Positions 7,066 through 14,063 are shown, counted from the first letter of the stretch. The stretch is 26,980 nucleotides of DNA from CAYUUP01 sp964447925 (GCA_964447925.1 CAYUUP010000009.1:1-26980); one strand, 5' to 3'. Numbers and translations: made by a program. Notes: generated by a model not told the origin, from the letters alone.

Positions 7066-7932
7066 TTACTTGGTTATGGCGTCCAGGCTGTCCTGCTTGC
7101 CGCCGTAAAGGCCCATAGGCTCCACATGGATGCCCACAGCGCTGACCAGATGGGTGCCGTTTTCTTCGTTGAAGTTCTCCAAATAGGGGACATGCTGGAA
7201 GTAGTTGGCATCCACCTCGCCGCTCTCAACTACTTCATTTGGCACCACATAGTCGGTATACTCCTGGATATCCAGGTTGATGTCCTTCTCCGCCAGGATG
7301 TCCTTCACCACAGCCAGAATCTCAGCGTGGGGGGTGGGGGAGGCGGCCACAGAGATGGTGGTTCCGGCCAGAGCGGCATAGTCCACACTCTCGTCATAGC
7401 CGTCGGTGGGGTCCTCTACCACGCAGAGGACATCGCCGTCGGGATAGGTTTCAGCGATGTAGTCGGCTACCTGCTGGCTCGCCAGAGCAGCCACCAGGGC
7501 CTTGATGCTATCGGTCTTTTCGTTGCCTTCGTATACCGCCAGAATATTCACATATGCGGAGGCGGATCCCTCCATAGCCAAGGCATCGGCGGAGGGGGTC
7601 AAGCCGGCTTCAATGGCGTAGTTGGAGTTGATAATGGCGTAATCTACATCCTGGAGGACATTGGGCAGCTGGGCGGCCTCCACCTCTTCAAACTGGATGT
7701 TATAGGGGTTGTCCGTAATGTCGGCGGGGGTAGCGGTGATGTCGGCATCGGGATCCAGAGTAATGTAACCCAAAGACTCCAGCAGCAGCAGCGCCCGGGC
7801 TTCGTTGGTGGTGTCGTTGGGGATGGCGATAGTGACGGAGCCGCCGGAAGCGCTTCCGCCGCAGCCCGCCAAGGCAAAGGCGCAGGTCAGCACAAGGGCT
7901 GCCGCCAGAATAGTGGAAATAATCTTTTTCAT
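7066..7932 (-). CDS. metQ: MetQ/NlpA-family substrate-binding lipoprotein, circularly permuted
   Basis: Extracytoplasmic lipid-anchored receptor that delivers methionine or a related amino acid to MetNI. 288 residues: signal peptide, then lipobox LAGC with the lipidated Cys24. The order of the mature protein is reversed relative to all MetQ proteins I know. Residues about 32-175 (TIAIPNDTTNEARALLLL, DITDNPYNIQFEEVEAAQLP, DYAIINSNYAIEAGL) are the usual C-terminal half. A ~15-residue linker follows (PTDGYDESVDYAALAG). Residues about 191-288 (TISVAASPTPHAEIL, DYVVPNEVVESGEVDANYFQ, HVPYLENFNEENG, HVEPMGLYGGKQDSLDAI) are the usual N-terminal half. The protein stops exactly where normal MetQ would continue into GATIAIPND. 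The frame is intact, with strong codon usage and a strong Shine-Dalgarno (AAAGGAG), so it is not a pseudogene. First structural gene after the leader peptide and attenuator. Confidence 0.95.
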   Translation of the reverse strand: MKKIISTILAAALVLTCAFALAGCGGSASGGSVTIAIPNDTTNEARALLLLESLGYITLDPDADITATPADITDNPYNIQFEEVEAAQLPNVLQDVDYAIINSNYAIEAGLTPSADALAMEGSASAYVNILAVYEGNEKTDSIKALVAALASQQVADYIAETYPDGDVLCVVEDPTDGYDESVDYAALAGTTISVAASPTPHAEILAVVKDILAEKDINLDIQEYTDYVVPNEVVESGEVDANYFQHVPYLENFNEENGTHLVSAVGIHVEPMGLYGGKQDSLDAITK

Positions 7933-7992
7933 GATAATCGCTCCTTTTTATGTGCTAAAATTTGTTCCAGAACTATTTTCTCCCCGAAAAGC

Positions 7993-8020
7993 AAAAAACC
8001 GGGGGCAACACAGCTCCCGG
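7993..8020 (-). terminator. Intrinsic terminator upstream of metQ (attenuator)
   Basis: On the minus strand CCGGG...CCCGG (8020-7999), extended by two further pairs after a mismatch, is followed directly by TTTTTT (7998-7993). It lies about 60 nt before the metQ start codon, between the operon promoter and metQ, so it must be regulated for the operon to be expressed. Its 5' arm CCGGGAGCTG is exactly complementary to a segment inside the leader ORF. Confidence 0.78.
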
Positions 8021-8121
8021 ACATTGGACAACGGCAATTGTACAGAGGACGGCAGAAAGAAAATCACCCCTGGCAACAGGGCGCAGCAAAGCGCCCGGCC
8101 GCATCCATAGCCCGGGAGCTG
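8011..8121 (-). promoter_or_regulatory. Antiterminator arm and alternative RNA folds in the metQ leader
   Basis: Leader RNA CAGCTCCCGG (8121-8112, codons 19-22 of the leader ORF) is perfectly complementary over 10 nt to CCGGGAGCTG (8020-8011), the 5' arm of the terminator. Pairing would break the terminator. Competing structures are visible. Part of the same arm (CCCGG) can pair with CCGGG at 8098-8094. GGGCGC/GCGCCC (8079-8084 with 8091-8096) and CCCTG/CAGGG (8068-8072 with 8077-8081) share bases and exclude each other. I see no SAM riboswitch or T-box core. The regulatory logic is inferred. Confidence 0.6.
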
Positions 8122-8177
8122 AGCATTCGCCCACAGCGGAAATTGCCACGCAGCAGAGTTAGAAAAATGGCGGTCAT
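8064..8177 (-). CDS. Leader peptide of the metQNI operon (37 residues)
   Basis: Small ORF too short to be listed separately by ordinary gene calling. It begins with ATG at 8177, 8 nt after AAGGAGG, the best ribosome binding site of the region. It reads MTAIFLTLLRGNFRCGRMLS, then SRAMDAAGRFAAPCCQG and TGA. It has Cys at 15, 34 and 35 and internal Met at 18 and 24; the tandem Cys-Cys sits four codons before the stop. Promoter, leader ORF, intrinsic terminator and metQ follow in that order, as in classical translation-dependent attenuation. A small palindrome (CGGGCA-GAC-TGCCCG, 8204-8218) lies between promoter and ribosome binding site. I do not recognise the peptide family. A role in sensing cysteine or methionine supply through ribosome stalling is an inference. 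A structural or secreted small protein is possible but less likely. Confidence 0.68.
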   Translation of the reverse strand: MTAIFLTLLRGNFRCGRMLSSRAMDAAGRFAAPCCQG

Positions 8178-8237
8178 ACGCTTTGCCTCCTTTCCACGAA
8201 TCACGGGCAGACTGCCCGCATGCTCAATTGCGTCCCC

Positions 8238-8266
8238 ATCATAACACGATTTTTTCGGTCTGTCAA
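8238..8266 (-). promoter_or_regulatory. Sigma-A-type promoter for the metQNI operon
   Basis: On the minus strand a consensus TTGACA (8266-8261), 17 nt, then TATGAT (8243-8238). It is the only strong promoter in the 521-nt gap between metQ and the divergent lipoprotein gene. It gives a leader of about 300 nt that contains the leader ORF and terminator. Between 8267 and 8392 I see nothing beyond AT-rich DNA. Confidence 0.87.
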
Positions 8267-8392
8267 TCCTGTTTTTCGACTTTTGGAAAGGCCGCACAAC
8301 AACTTTGCCCCATTTCCCACTGTATTTGTCGGTTTTACAGAGGGATTTTCAGGCGCCTGTTTTAAGGTATTCTAAAGCAAAACGGTTTATAC

Positions 8393-8421
8393 TTGAAAAC
8401 AGCAGGAAACCCATATATGCT
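8393..8421 (+). promoter_or_regulatory. Probable promoter for the esterase-like lipoprotein gene
   Basis: TTGAAA (8393-8398), 17 nt, then TATGCT (8416-8421). The -10 box matches only four of six bases, so this is moderate evidence. A very strong ribosome binding site AAGGAGG (8441-8447) follows, 7 nt from the ATG. Confidence 0.5.
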
Positions 8422-8454
8422 TCGAATGCAAGCTGTTTTTAAGGAGGCGTTCCC

Positions 8455-10821
8455 ATGAAAAGAACCAAAAAGCGATTCTCCCTGCTGCTGGCACTGGCCA
8501 TGGCTCTGAGCCTGACGGCCTGCTCCGGCAGCTCCAATGAGGGCAAAGATAACAGCGGATCCGCCGGGGAAACTTACGATGTGGAATACATCGAAACCAC
8601 CCTGAATCTGGCTAACGACGAAGATCAGGAGTGGACATACATCTCCGGCGCCGATGCCTGGACCTTGTCCATTGTCTCCGCCGTGGCCTATCCCGAAATT
8701 GAGGACGAGGAGGGCGTCTCTGTCTGCGTGCCAGGCGCCTATGTTGCCGGCATCGACACCGACGGCGATGGGGAGGCCGAAGTGACGGCGGACACCGCCG
8801 ACGGAGCAGTGAACGGTTCACTGGTAATCGACTATGAAGCGGAAATCACCAGCACCAACGGCCAGGTCTATACCGCCGCCACCGCCCCGGTCATTCTGAA
8901 CACCGGCGCGGCGGGCTACAGCTCCAGCACCAACACCACCGCCTCCGCTGTCTATGCCGCCGAGGGCTATATCAACGTGGCCTGCGGCAACCGGGGCAAG
9001 CAGGACACCGTCACCGACAGCGACGGCAACAGCTATTACGCCGGTGACGCTCCCTCCTGCCTGGCTGACCAGAAGGCCGCCACCCGCTTTGTGAAGTACA
9101 ACATCCTGCTGGGCAACCTGCCAGGCAGCGTGGATTACTTTGTCTCTACCGGCGGCTCCGGCGGCGGCGCCCATGCCGCCATGTTTGCCGCCACCTCCAA
9201 CAACGCCGACTTCTACGACTATCAGATTGCCGTGGGGGCGGTCGGTGTCTATCAGAACGACGATGGCACCTACTCCACCACTGTCACCATTGACGGCACA
9301 GATTATGAAATCTCTGACGGGGCCTGGGGCTGCATCGCTTACAGCGCCATCACCTCCCTCTATGAAGCGGATATGGCCCTGGCCTTCGAGTATTATATGG
9401 ATGCGGACTACGACTTCTCCACCCGCTTCCAGGCCCAGCTGGCCGAGTACCTCTCCGCCGCCTACATGGACTATATCAACGCGCAAAACCTCTCGGTAAA
9501 CGAGGCCGATGTGGGGCTGGATATCAACGGCGACGGTGACACAGATGACGCCATCAGTCTCTATATCGAGTATGATGAGGCGCAGTACGCCGATACCAAC
9601 GGCTACGGCGGCACCTATCTGGACCTCTATCTGGCGGAGTTTGTCTCCAATCTCCAGTGGTATCTGGATAATCTGGACTACGCCAGCGGCTGGACGTGGT
9701 TCGATGCCGACGGCAGCGCCCTCTCTGATGCAGAAGTGGCCGCCATGACCAGTGCGGACAGGGCCACCGCCTTTATCGAGGGCCGTTACACCGCCGGCCC
9801 TACCGGCGGCGGAGCCGGTGTTCTGCCCAGCGGCATGAACGGTGCGGCGGATTTCACCGACGGCGAGATGGGCGGCAAGGGCGGCTTTGACACTGACAGT
9901 CTCCCCGATGGCGATTTCGCCGGCGGAAAGGACGGCAACGGTCGGGGTGATTGGGGCAACCTCGACACTGACCGTCTCCCCGACGGCGATGCCCCCGACG
10001 GTATGGACGCCTCCGGCTTTCCGGGCAACGCCTCCGGCGATCTGCCCGGCGATATCGGCGGTTCCCCCGACGCAGAAACCGGCACTGCGGGCAACGGCGG
10101 TGCCATGGAGGCGGGTACCCCAGACGCGGGGACTACCCAGTCCGCCACCGGCAGCACCGACTCCGCCAACTACGTCAGCTACGCCGACATGGTGGCGGCC
10201 TATGAGGCCGACATCGCGGAGATTCTGGCCGGGGACACCTACGGCAGGAATATCGTGGAACTCTATAACCCCCTGAACTATATCGGCGGCGAGGGCACGG
10301 AGGACGCCGCCTGGGTCCGGATTTTGATGGGCGCGTCTGAGGGCGATATGTCTATGTTTTCCTCATTAAATCTGCAGCTTGCCTGGCTGGCCGCCGGGAC
10401 AGACTGCGTCATTGAATGGCAGTGGGATGGCGGCCATGTCCCCTCTGAAATCCTCAGCGAATCCTTCTCTCTATATGTGGATCAGATGTATGGGGAATAT
10501 GCAGACGGCAGAGCCATTGAGACTCCTGTCGCTGAAACGCAGACGGAAAACGGCACCTCCGACGCCGCCACTGGAACGGATCTGAGTGGCTGGGTGGACT
10601 ACAGCGACCTATCTGCCGTCTCCTTTACCCTGGCAGATGCTGTTTCCTACCGCACCGCCGGGGCCAGTAAGGCCATGCCCGGCTTTGACGTCATTGACTA
10701 CGGCCAGGAGGACTATGTATTTGGCAGCAGCACCCAGGACGCCCGCCATTGGAACACCTTCCTGCTGGATATCTTCCAGACCTATTATGACGAACTGGAG
10801 ACGTTATTTAACGCAGGGTAA
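8455..10821 (+). CDS. Secreted lipoprotein, alpha/beta-hydrolase of the tannase/feruloyl-esterase type
   Basis: 788 residues with a signal peptide and lipobox LTAC (Cys23), so anchored outside the membrane. The fold is an alpha/beta hydrolase. The nucleophile elbow GGSGGGAH has its likely Ser at 235, the acid is probably Asp631 (SEGDMSMF), and the base is His661 in WDGGHV; spacing and context resemble bacterial tannases. Between about 448 and 572 there is a low-complexity Gly/Asp/Pro-rich insert in which DTDxLPDGD occurs twice. Calcium-binding-type Asp loops are seen at 101-109 (DTDGDGEAE) and 356-365 (DINGDGDTDD). Expected activity is hydrolysis of an aromatic or polyphenol ester at the cell surface, but the substrate is not shown by the sequence. 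It has its own promoter and strong ribosome binding site and is followed by a REP-like palindrome. Hydrolase fold is fairly sure, tannase specificity less so. Confidence 0.75.
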   Translation: MKRTKKRFSLLLALAMALSLTACSGSSNEGKDNSGSAGETYDVEYIETTLNLANDEDQEWTYISGADAWTLSIVSAVAYPEIEDEEGVSVCVPGAYVAGIDTDGDGEAEVTADTADGAVNGSLVIDYEAEITSTNGQVYTAATAPVILNTGAAGYSSSTNTTASAVYAAEGYINVACGNRGKQDTVTDSDGNSYYAGDAPSCLADQKAATRFVKYNILLGNLPGSVDYFVSTGGSGGGAHAAMFAATSNNADFYDYQIAVGAVGVYQNDDGTYSTTVTIDGTDYEISDGAWGCIAYSAITSLYEADMALAFEYYMDADYDFSTRFQAQLAEYLSAAYMDYINAQNLSVNEADVGLDINGDGDTDDAISLYIEYDEAQYADTNGYGGTYLDLYLAEFVSNLQWYLDNLDYASGWTWFDADGSALSDAEVAAMTSADRATAFIEGRYTAGPTGGGAGVLPSGMNGAADFTDGEMGGKGGFDTDSLPDGDFAGGKDGNGRGDWGNLDTDRLPDGDAPDGMDASGFPGNASGDLPGDIGGSPDAETGTAGNGGAMEAGTPDAGTTQSATGSTDSANYVSYADMVAAYEADIAEILAGDTYGRNIVELYNPLNYIGGEGTEDAAWVRILMGASEGDMSMFSSLNLQLAWLAAGTDCVIEWQWDGGHVPSEILSESFSLYVDQMYGEYADGRAIETPVAETQTENGTSDAATGTDLSGWVDYSDLSAVSFTLADAVSYRTAGASKAMPGFDVIDYGQEDYVFGSSTQDARHWNTFLLDIFQTYYDELETLFNAG

Positions 10822-10841
10822 TTCATCGTATCATGTGCAGA

Positions 10842-10881
10842 TCACAGGGGGACTGTCCCAAATGGGACAGTCCCCCTGTGA
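10842..10881. repeat. Perfect 18-bp palindrome, REP-like element
   Basis: TCACAGGGGGACTGTCCC pairs with its exact complement across a short AAAT spacer. No T-run follows on either strand, so it is not a normal terminator, though it could protect or end both convergent transcripts (esterase gene and rnmV). The GGGACAGTCCCC core resembles REP hairpins mobilised by Y1-type (RAYT) transposases in Firmicutes; this is recognition from memory. The remaining 78 nt to rnmV hold nothing I can identify. Confidence 0.65.
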
Positions 10882-10959
10882 CTATATATTTGCCCCGGCA
10901 GAGCGCAAAGGGATGGCTTGTCTCGCTTTGTTGGGGATTGATTGAGACGGGAACCCGTG

Positions 10960-11559
10960 TCAGACGTCCTCCAGCTCTGCTGTGAGTCGGGATAATTCCT
11001 CCAGCGTCATCAGCGACCCCAGCACCTCCGCCAGGGACTTGGCGGAGAGTTGCTCCGGCAGCTCCAAGCGGCGGCACAGTACCCGGCGTTTTTCCCTGCT
11101 GTTCGCCCCGCCGGAAAGGCCCAGCCGATAGAGATCCGTGCGGGTGATGGGGTGGCTGACAGCGGCGGGGGGACCCTCGTCCAAAATGGTGGCACCTGCC
11201 CGGCGGAGGGCCGTCTCCAGGATATTCTGAGACATACCCTCTACTCCTAAAAGCCCCGCTCTGCCCGGCTTTGCCTTCCGACGCTCCTTACCGGGACGGG
11301 GCGGAATATAGGCGTGCTTCACCTGCTCCGGGGGAAGTACGCCCTTCAGGTGATTGCGGATCAGCAGGCCACCACCATCGGCGTCCGTGAGGACAATGAC
11401 ACCCCGTGTCTCCGCCAGTTGCCGCAGCATGGCCCGTTTCTCCCTGTCTCGGAAGATCTGAAAGCCATCGGTGGTTAAAATCAGCCCGTCCACCAGATTC
11501 GCCAGCGTGGCCTTGTCATAGCGGCCCTCCACAATGATGACTTCCTTTATCTTCAGCAT
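10960..11559 (-). CDS. rnmV: Ribonuclease M5 (5S rRNA maturation)
   Basis: Endonuclease that trims precursor 5S rRNA, a Firmicutes-specific enzyme acting on ribosomal protein-bound RNA in the cytoplasm. 199 residues, close to the B. subtilis enzyme. The N-terminal TOPRIM domain shows the catalytic Glu in IIVEGRYDKATL (about residues 8-19) and the Asp pair in VLTDADGGG (about 56-64). The conserved basic segment PPRPGKERRKAKPGRAGLLG and GVEG follow, then a C-terminal DUF4093-like helical region. GGAG lies 7 nt before the ATG. It overlaps the end of holA by 7 nt, suggesting cotranscription and coupling. Last gene of the galM-HIT-holA-rnmV run. A primase-like TOPRIM protein is ruled out by length and motif context. 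Confidence 0.93.
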   Translation of the reverse strand: MLKIKEVIIVEGRYDKATLANLVDGLILTTDGFQIFRDREKRAMLRQLAETRGVIVLTDADGGGLLIRNHLKGVLPPEQVKHAYIPPRPGKERRKAKPGRAGLLGVEGMSQNILETALRRAGATILDEGPPAAVSHPITRTDLYRLGLSGGANSREKRRVLCRRLELPEQLSAKSLAEVLGSLMTLEELSRLTAELEDV

Positions 11560-12602
11560 ACCTGCTCTCCAACGCCCACCGCCAGCGTCAGCAGCAGGTC
11601 CGTCAGGATGCCCTCTGCATCACGGGCGGCACTCTTCATCTCCAGATCGGCCCTCGCCGCCAGCCGGACGGCCCTGCGGCACCAGGGGAGGTCATAGCGG
11701 CGGGCAGCCTGCATGATGCGTTCCGTCTGCCAGCTGTTGCGCATCCCCCACAGCCGGGCCACGTCAGCCTGTCCCCGGCCAGTCTCCAAGGCCAGGCGGG
11801 CACTCCAGAGCTGCCGCAGCTGTTTGCCCAGCACCGAAAGAATCATAATTGGATGTTCTCCCGCCTGATACAGCTCCCCTAGGGCGGCAACGGCCCGGTC
11901 AAAGCTGCCTTCCGCGATGGCGTCTGTCATGCGGAAGACCCGTGCGTCCAACACCGGCTCGGCCACGGCATCAATATCCTGCCGGGTAATTGTATCGCCC
12001 CCGGCGTAGGCGGCAATCTTTTCCGTCTCTGAGGCCAGGCCAGTCATGAGCCCCCCGCAGAGATAGCTGAGATAAGAGGCGTCCTGGCGGCTGATAGTCT
12101 TTCCCAACGCTAGGAATCGGCGAATCAGCCAGTTCACCAGCTTATCCTCCGGTTGGGGAACAAATTCCAACACAGCGGCCCGCTCCTTAATCAGCTTGCC
12201 CAGCGCCGTACGGTTATCCGGCTTATATGCCACGGTATCATAGACCAGGGCCAGACACAGGTAGTCCGGCAAATCCCGGAGCAGGGCGGTCATGGCCGTT
12301 CTGCGGCTCTCACTACGGAACATATCCCAGTCATAAACCAGCACCAGCAGCCGGTCACCCCCCATAGGGGGAAAGCTGACGGCATCCTCCAGCTCAGTCG
12401 GCTCCAGGCTGCCCCCCTGAAGGAGGCGAAAGCAAAAGGGCTCCATACCAGGGGGAACCAGGGCGGACTTCAGCAGTTCCACCGCCTGCTCCCGTAGATA
12501 GCTCTCCTCCCCATAGAGAACATAGAGAGAGCGGAGCTTTCCGCCATCAATGTCGCCCTTTAGCTGCTGATAGGCGTTGGCGGTGGGTTTTTTAATGGCC
12601 AT
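11553..12602 (-). CDS. holA: DNA polymerase III subunit delta
   Basis: Clamp-loader subunit that opens the beta sliding clamp and loads it on DNA. 349 residues, normal length. The typical N-terminal signature is present: YQQLKGDIDGGKLRSLYVLY followed by GEESYLREQA (about residues 12-41). Further family features are VYDTVAYKPDNRTALGKLIK, and the C-terminal collar domain with SVLGKQLRQLWSARL and a final helix ending in EGILTDLLLTLAVG. A degenerate ATPase fold without a Walker A lysine is normal for delta. GGAGG lies 7 nt before the ATG. It overlaps rnmV by 7 nt downstream. An 84-nt gap with a stable hairpin separates it from the HIT gene upstream. Confidence 0.94.
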   Translation of the reverse strand: MAIKKPTANAYQQLKGDIDGGKLRSLYVLYGEESYLREQAVELLKSALVPPGMEPFCFRLLQGGSLEPTELEDAVSFPPMGGDRLLVLVYDWDMFRSESRRTAMTALLRDLPDYLCLALVYDTVAYKPDNRTALGKLIKERAAVLEFVPQPEDKLVNWLIRRFLALGKTISRQDASYLSYLCGGLMTGLASETEKIAAYAGGDTITRQDIDAVAEPVLDARVFRMTDAIAEGSFDRAVAALGELYQAGEHPIMILSVLGKQLRQLWSARLALETGRGQADVARLWGMRNSWQTERIMQAARRYDLPWCRRAVRLAARADLEMKSAARDAEGILTDLLLTLAVGVGEQVC

Positions 12603-12640
12603 GCCGTCACCTCCCGGAAAATTGTCGGCAAAGAAGCGGG

Positions 12641-12671
12641 CTGCCGGGGAGAGGCAGAGGCTCCCCGGCAG
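12641..12671 (-). promoter_or_regulatory. Stable 11-bp hairpin between the HIT gene and holA
   Basis: CTGCCGGGGAG (12641-12651) pairs perfectly with CTCCCCGGCAG (12661-12671) over a 9-nt loop. On the minus strand the following CCCGCTTCTTTGCC is only a poor T-tract. It could be a weak terminator, or an mRNA processing or stability site that tunes holA-rnmV relative to the upstream genes. No separate holA promoter is apparent. Confidence 0.5.
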
Positions 12672-12686
12672 GATATTTTCAGGGCA

Positions 12687-13025
12687 TCAGCCCGGAGGCC
12701 AGGACAGGTCGCGGCCCGCCAGCACATGGAAGTGCAGGTGGGGGACGCTCTGTCCGGCACTCTCGCCGCAGTTGGATACCACCCGAAACTCGGAGATGCC
12801 CAGCTTCCTGGTCAGGGTGGAGATCACCTCAAAGCAGTGGGCCACCACAGCGGAGTTCTCCGGCGTCACCGCGCCGCAGGAGGAGATATGCTCCCTGGGA
12901 ATCACCAGCAGATGGGTGGGCGCCTGGGGATCAATGTCATGGAAAACAAAAACGGTGTCATCCTCATAGGCCACCTTGGAGGGAATCTCCCCTCCGGCGA
13001 TTTTACAGAACAGGCAGTCGGACAT
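12687..13025 (-). CDS. HIT family nucleotide-binding hydrolase
   Basis: 112 residues, the normal size for the Hint-like branch of the histidine triad superfamily (purine nucleoside phosphoramidases, nucleotidyl hydrolases). The N-terminal CLFCKIAGGEIPS has the usual Cys pair that can bind zinc. The catalytic triad motif VPHLHFHVL, with the active His third in HxHxHxx, is near residues 97-105. A GTG at 13031 is in frame but only 3 nt from the ribosome binding site. AAAGGAG is 9 nt from the ATG at 13025, which is preferred. The protein ends soon after the triad (GRDLSWPPG), normal for this family. Located 15 nt after galM, so very likely in the same transcript. Physiological substrate unknown. 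Confidence 0.92.
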   Translation of the reverse strand: MSDCLFCKIAGGEIPSKVAYEDDTVFVFHDIDPQAPTHLLVIPREHISSCGAVTPENSAVVAHCFEVISTLTRKLGISEFRVVSNCGESAGQSVPHLHFHVLAGRDLSWPPG

Positions 13026-13040
13026 AATCACGCGCTCCTT

Positions 13041-14063
13041 TCACAGAGTGGAAAAAAAGTATCTGGTTTGGCTGACAAACCGCTCCCCCCGCCGCAGTAG
13101 GGTGGATGGGAAATGGGCGAAATGGGGGGCGTCCGGGTAGTGCTGTGTCTCCAGCGCCACCCCGGCCCGGTCGGGGAAGCCGGCGGAGTCCGTCCCCAGG
13201 AAATTGCCGGTATAGATCTGCACCGCAGGCTCTGTAGAATAAATCGTCAGGACAATGCCACTCCTGTCCCCCTGAAGAACCGCCCGGGGCGCGGCGGCCG
13301 GGCCGGCGGAGAAAATCAGGTTGTGATCATAGCCGCCGCAGAGGGTCAGCTGGGGCCAGTCCGCCCCGATATCCCGGCCCACGGCCTTGGGCTGACGGAA
13401 ATCCAGCGGCGTTCCCTCCACGGAGAGAATTTCTCCGGTAGGCAGGCTGCCCTCCTTCAAGGGCGTGTAAAATCCGGCGTCTACCCACAGGCTGTGGTCC
13501 AGTACGTCCCCGGTTCCGTTCAGGTTGAAATAGCTGTGATTGGTCAGATTCAGTACGGTATCGGCATCGCTCTCCGCCTCATATACAATGCAGAGCTGAC
13601 CGTCCGCCGTCAGGGTATAGTCCACCCGCAGCTCCAGCGTACCGGGAAAGCCCTCCTCCCCGGCGGGACAGCGGCGGCGGAGTGTCACGCGATCAAAGTC
13701 ACCCCCGGTCTCCGTCCCGGCGGAGAACAGGCTCCGGCTGAGACTGCCGTGAAGATGGCTCGTCCCTTCGTTTGCAGTCAGCGGGTAATCCTTCCCGTCA
13801 AAGGAGAACACCGCCCCGGCGATACGGTTGGCGTACCGCCCGGCGATGGCCCCGATATAGGCGTTATCCGCCTCATAACTGGCAATATTATCATAGCCCA
13901 GCACCACATTTATCGGATTCCCGGCAACGTCCGGTGTCAGGATGGACTGAATGATGCCGCCGTAGTCCAGCACGGAAACAGACAGTCCACTTGGATTTTT
14001 CATCGTATAGCGGGCAACGGGATATCCCCTCGCAGTCACCCCGAACGGGGTTTTTATAATCAC
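13041..14063 (-). CDS. galM: Aldose 1-epimerase (galactose mutarotase)
   Basis: Interconverts alpha and beta anomers of galactose and other aldoses in the cytoplasm. 340 residues, normal length. Motifs: NEGTSHLHGS (substrate-binding His near residue 105), NHSYFNLNGTG (catalytic acid His near 175), GGYDHNLIF, and ALETQHYPDAPH with the catalytic base Glu305. The frame is open further upstream, but the natural start is GTG at 14063, with GGAGG 7 nt before it and the N-terminus VIIKTPFGVTARG typical of the family. The GTG overlaps the stop codon of the upstream acetyltransferase remnant (GTGA). It is followed 15 nt later by the HIT gene. No galactose pathway genes are nearby, so its sugar substrate in vivo is not fixed by context. 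Confidence 0.94.
   Translation of the reverse strand: MIIKTPFGVTARGYPVARYTMKNPSGLSVSVLDYGGIIQSILTPDVAGNPINVVLGYDNIASYEADNAYIGAIAGRYANRIAGAVFSFDGKDYPLTANEGTSHLHGSLSRSLFSAGTETGGDFDRVTLRRRCPAGEEGFPGTLELRVDYTLTADGQLCIVYEAESDADTVLNLTNHSYFNLNGTGDVLDHSLWVDAGFYTPLKEGSLPTGEILSVEGTPLDFRQPKAVGRDIGADWPQLTLCGGYDHNLIFSAGPAAAPRAVLQGDRSGIVLTIYSTEPAVQIYTGNFLGTDSAGFPDRAGVALETQHYPDAPHFAHFPSTLLRRGERFVSQTRYFFSTL

Noticed and set aside
7066..7932. MetQ as a pseudogene or two broken fragments
   Set aside because: The frame is uninterrupted, the signal peptide and lipobox are intact, both halves keep conserved motifs, and there is a strong ribosome binding site and an operon promoter.
7933..8240. SAM riboswitch or methionine T-box in the metQ leader
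   Set aside because: I looked for the SAM-I core and the T-box AGGGTGG motif on the minus strand and saw neither; the leader is instead occupied by a translated ORF and a terminator with a complementary arm.
7042..8244. 400-codon plus-strand open frame through metQ and its leader
   Set aside because: Antisense to metQ, low-complexity Gly/Val/Ile-rich, no ribosome binding site; the minus-strand reading has strong homology.
9781..10170. Low-complexity Gly/Asp segment as a separate gene or tandem-repeat array
   Set aside because: It is in frame within the esterase-like lipoprotein and the repeat unit occurs only twice, so it is an internal insert.
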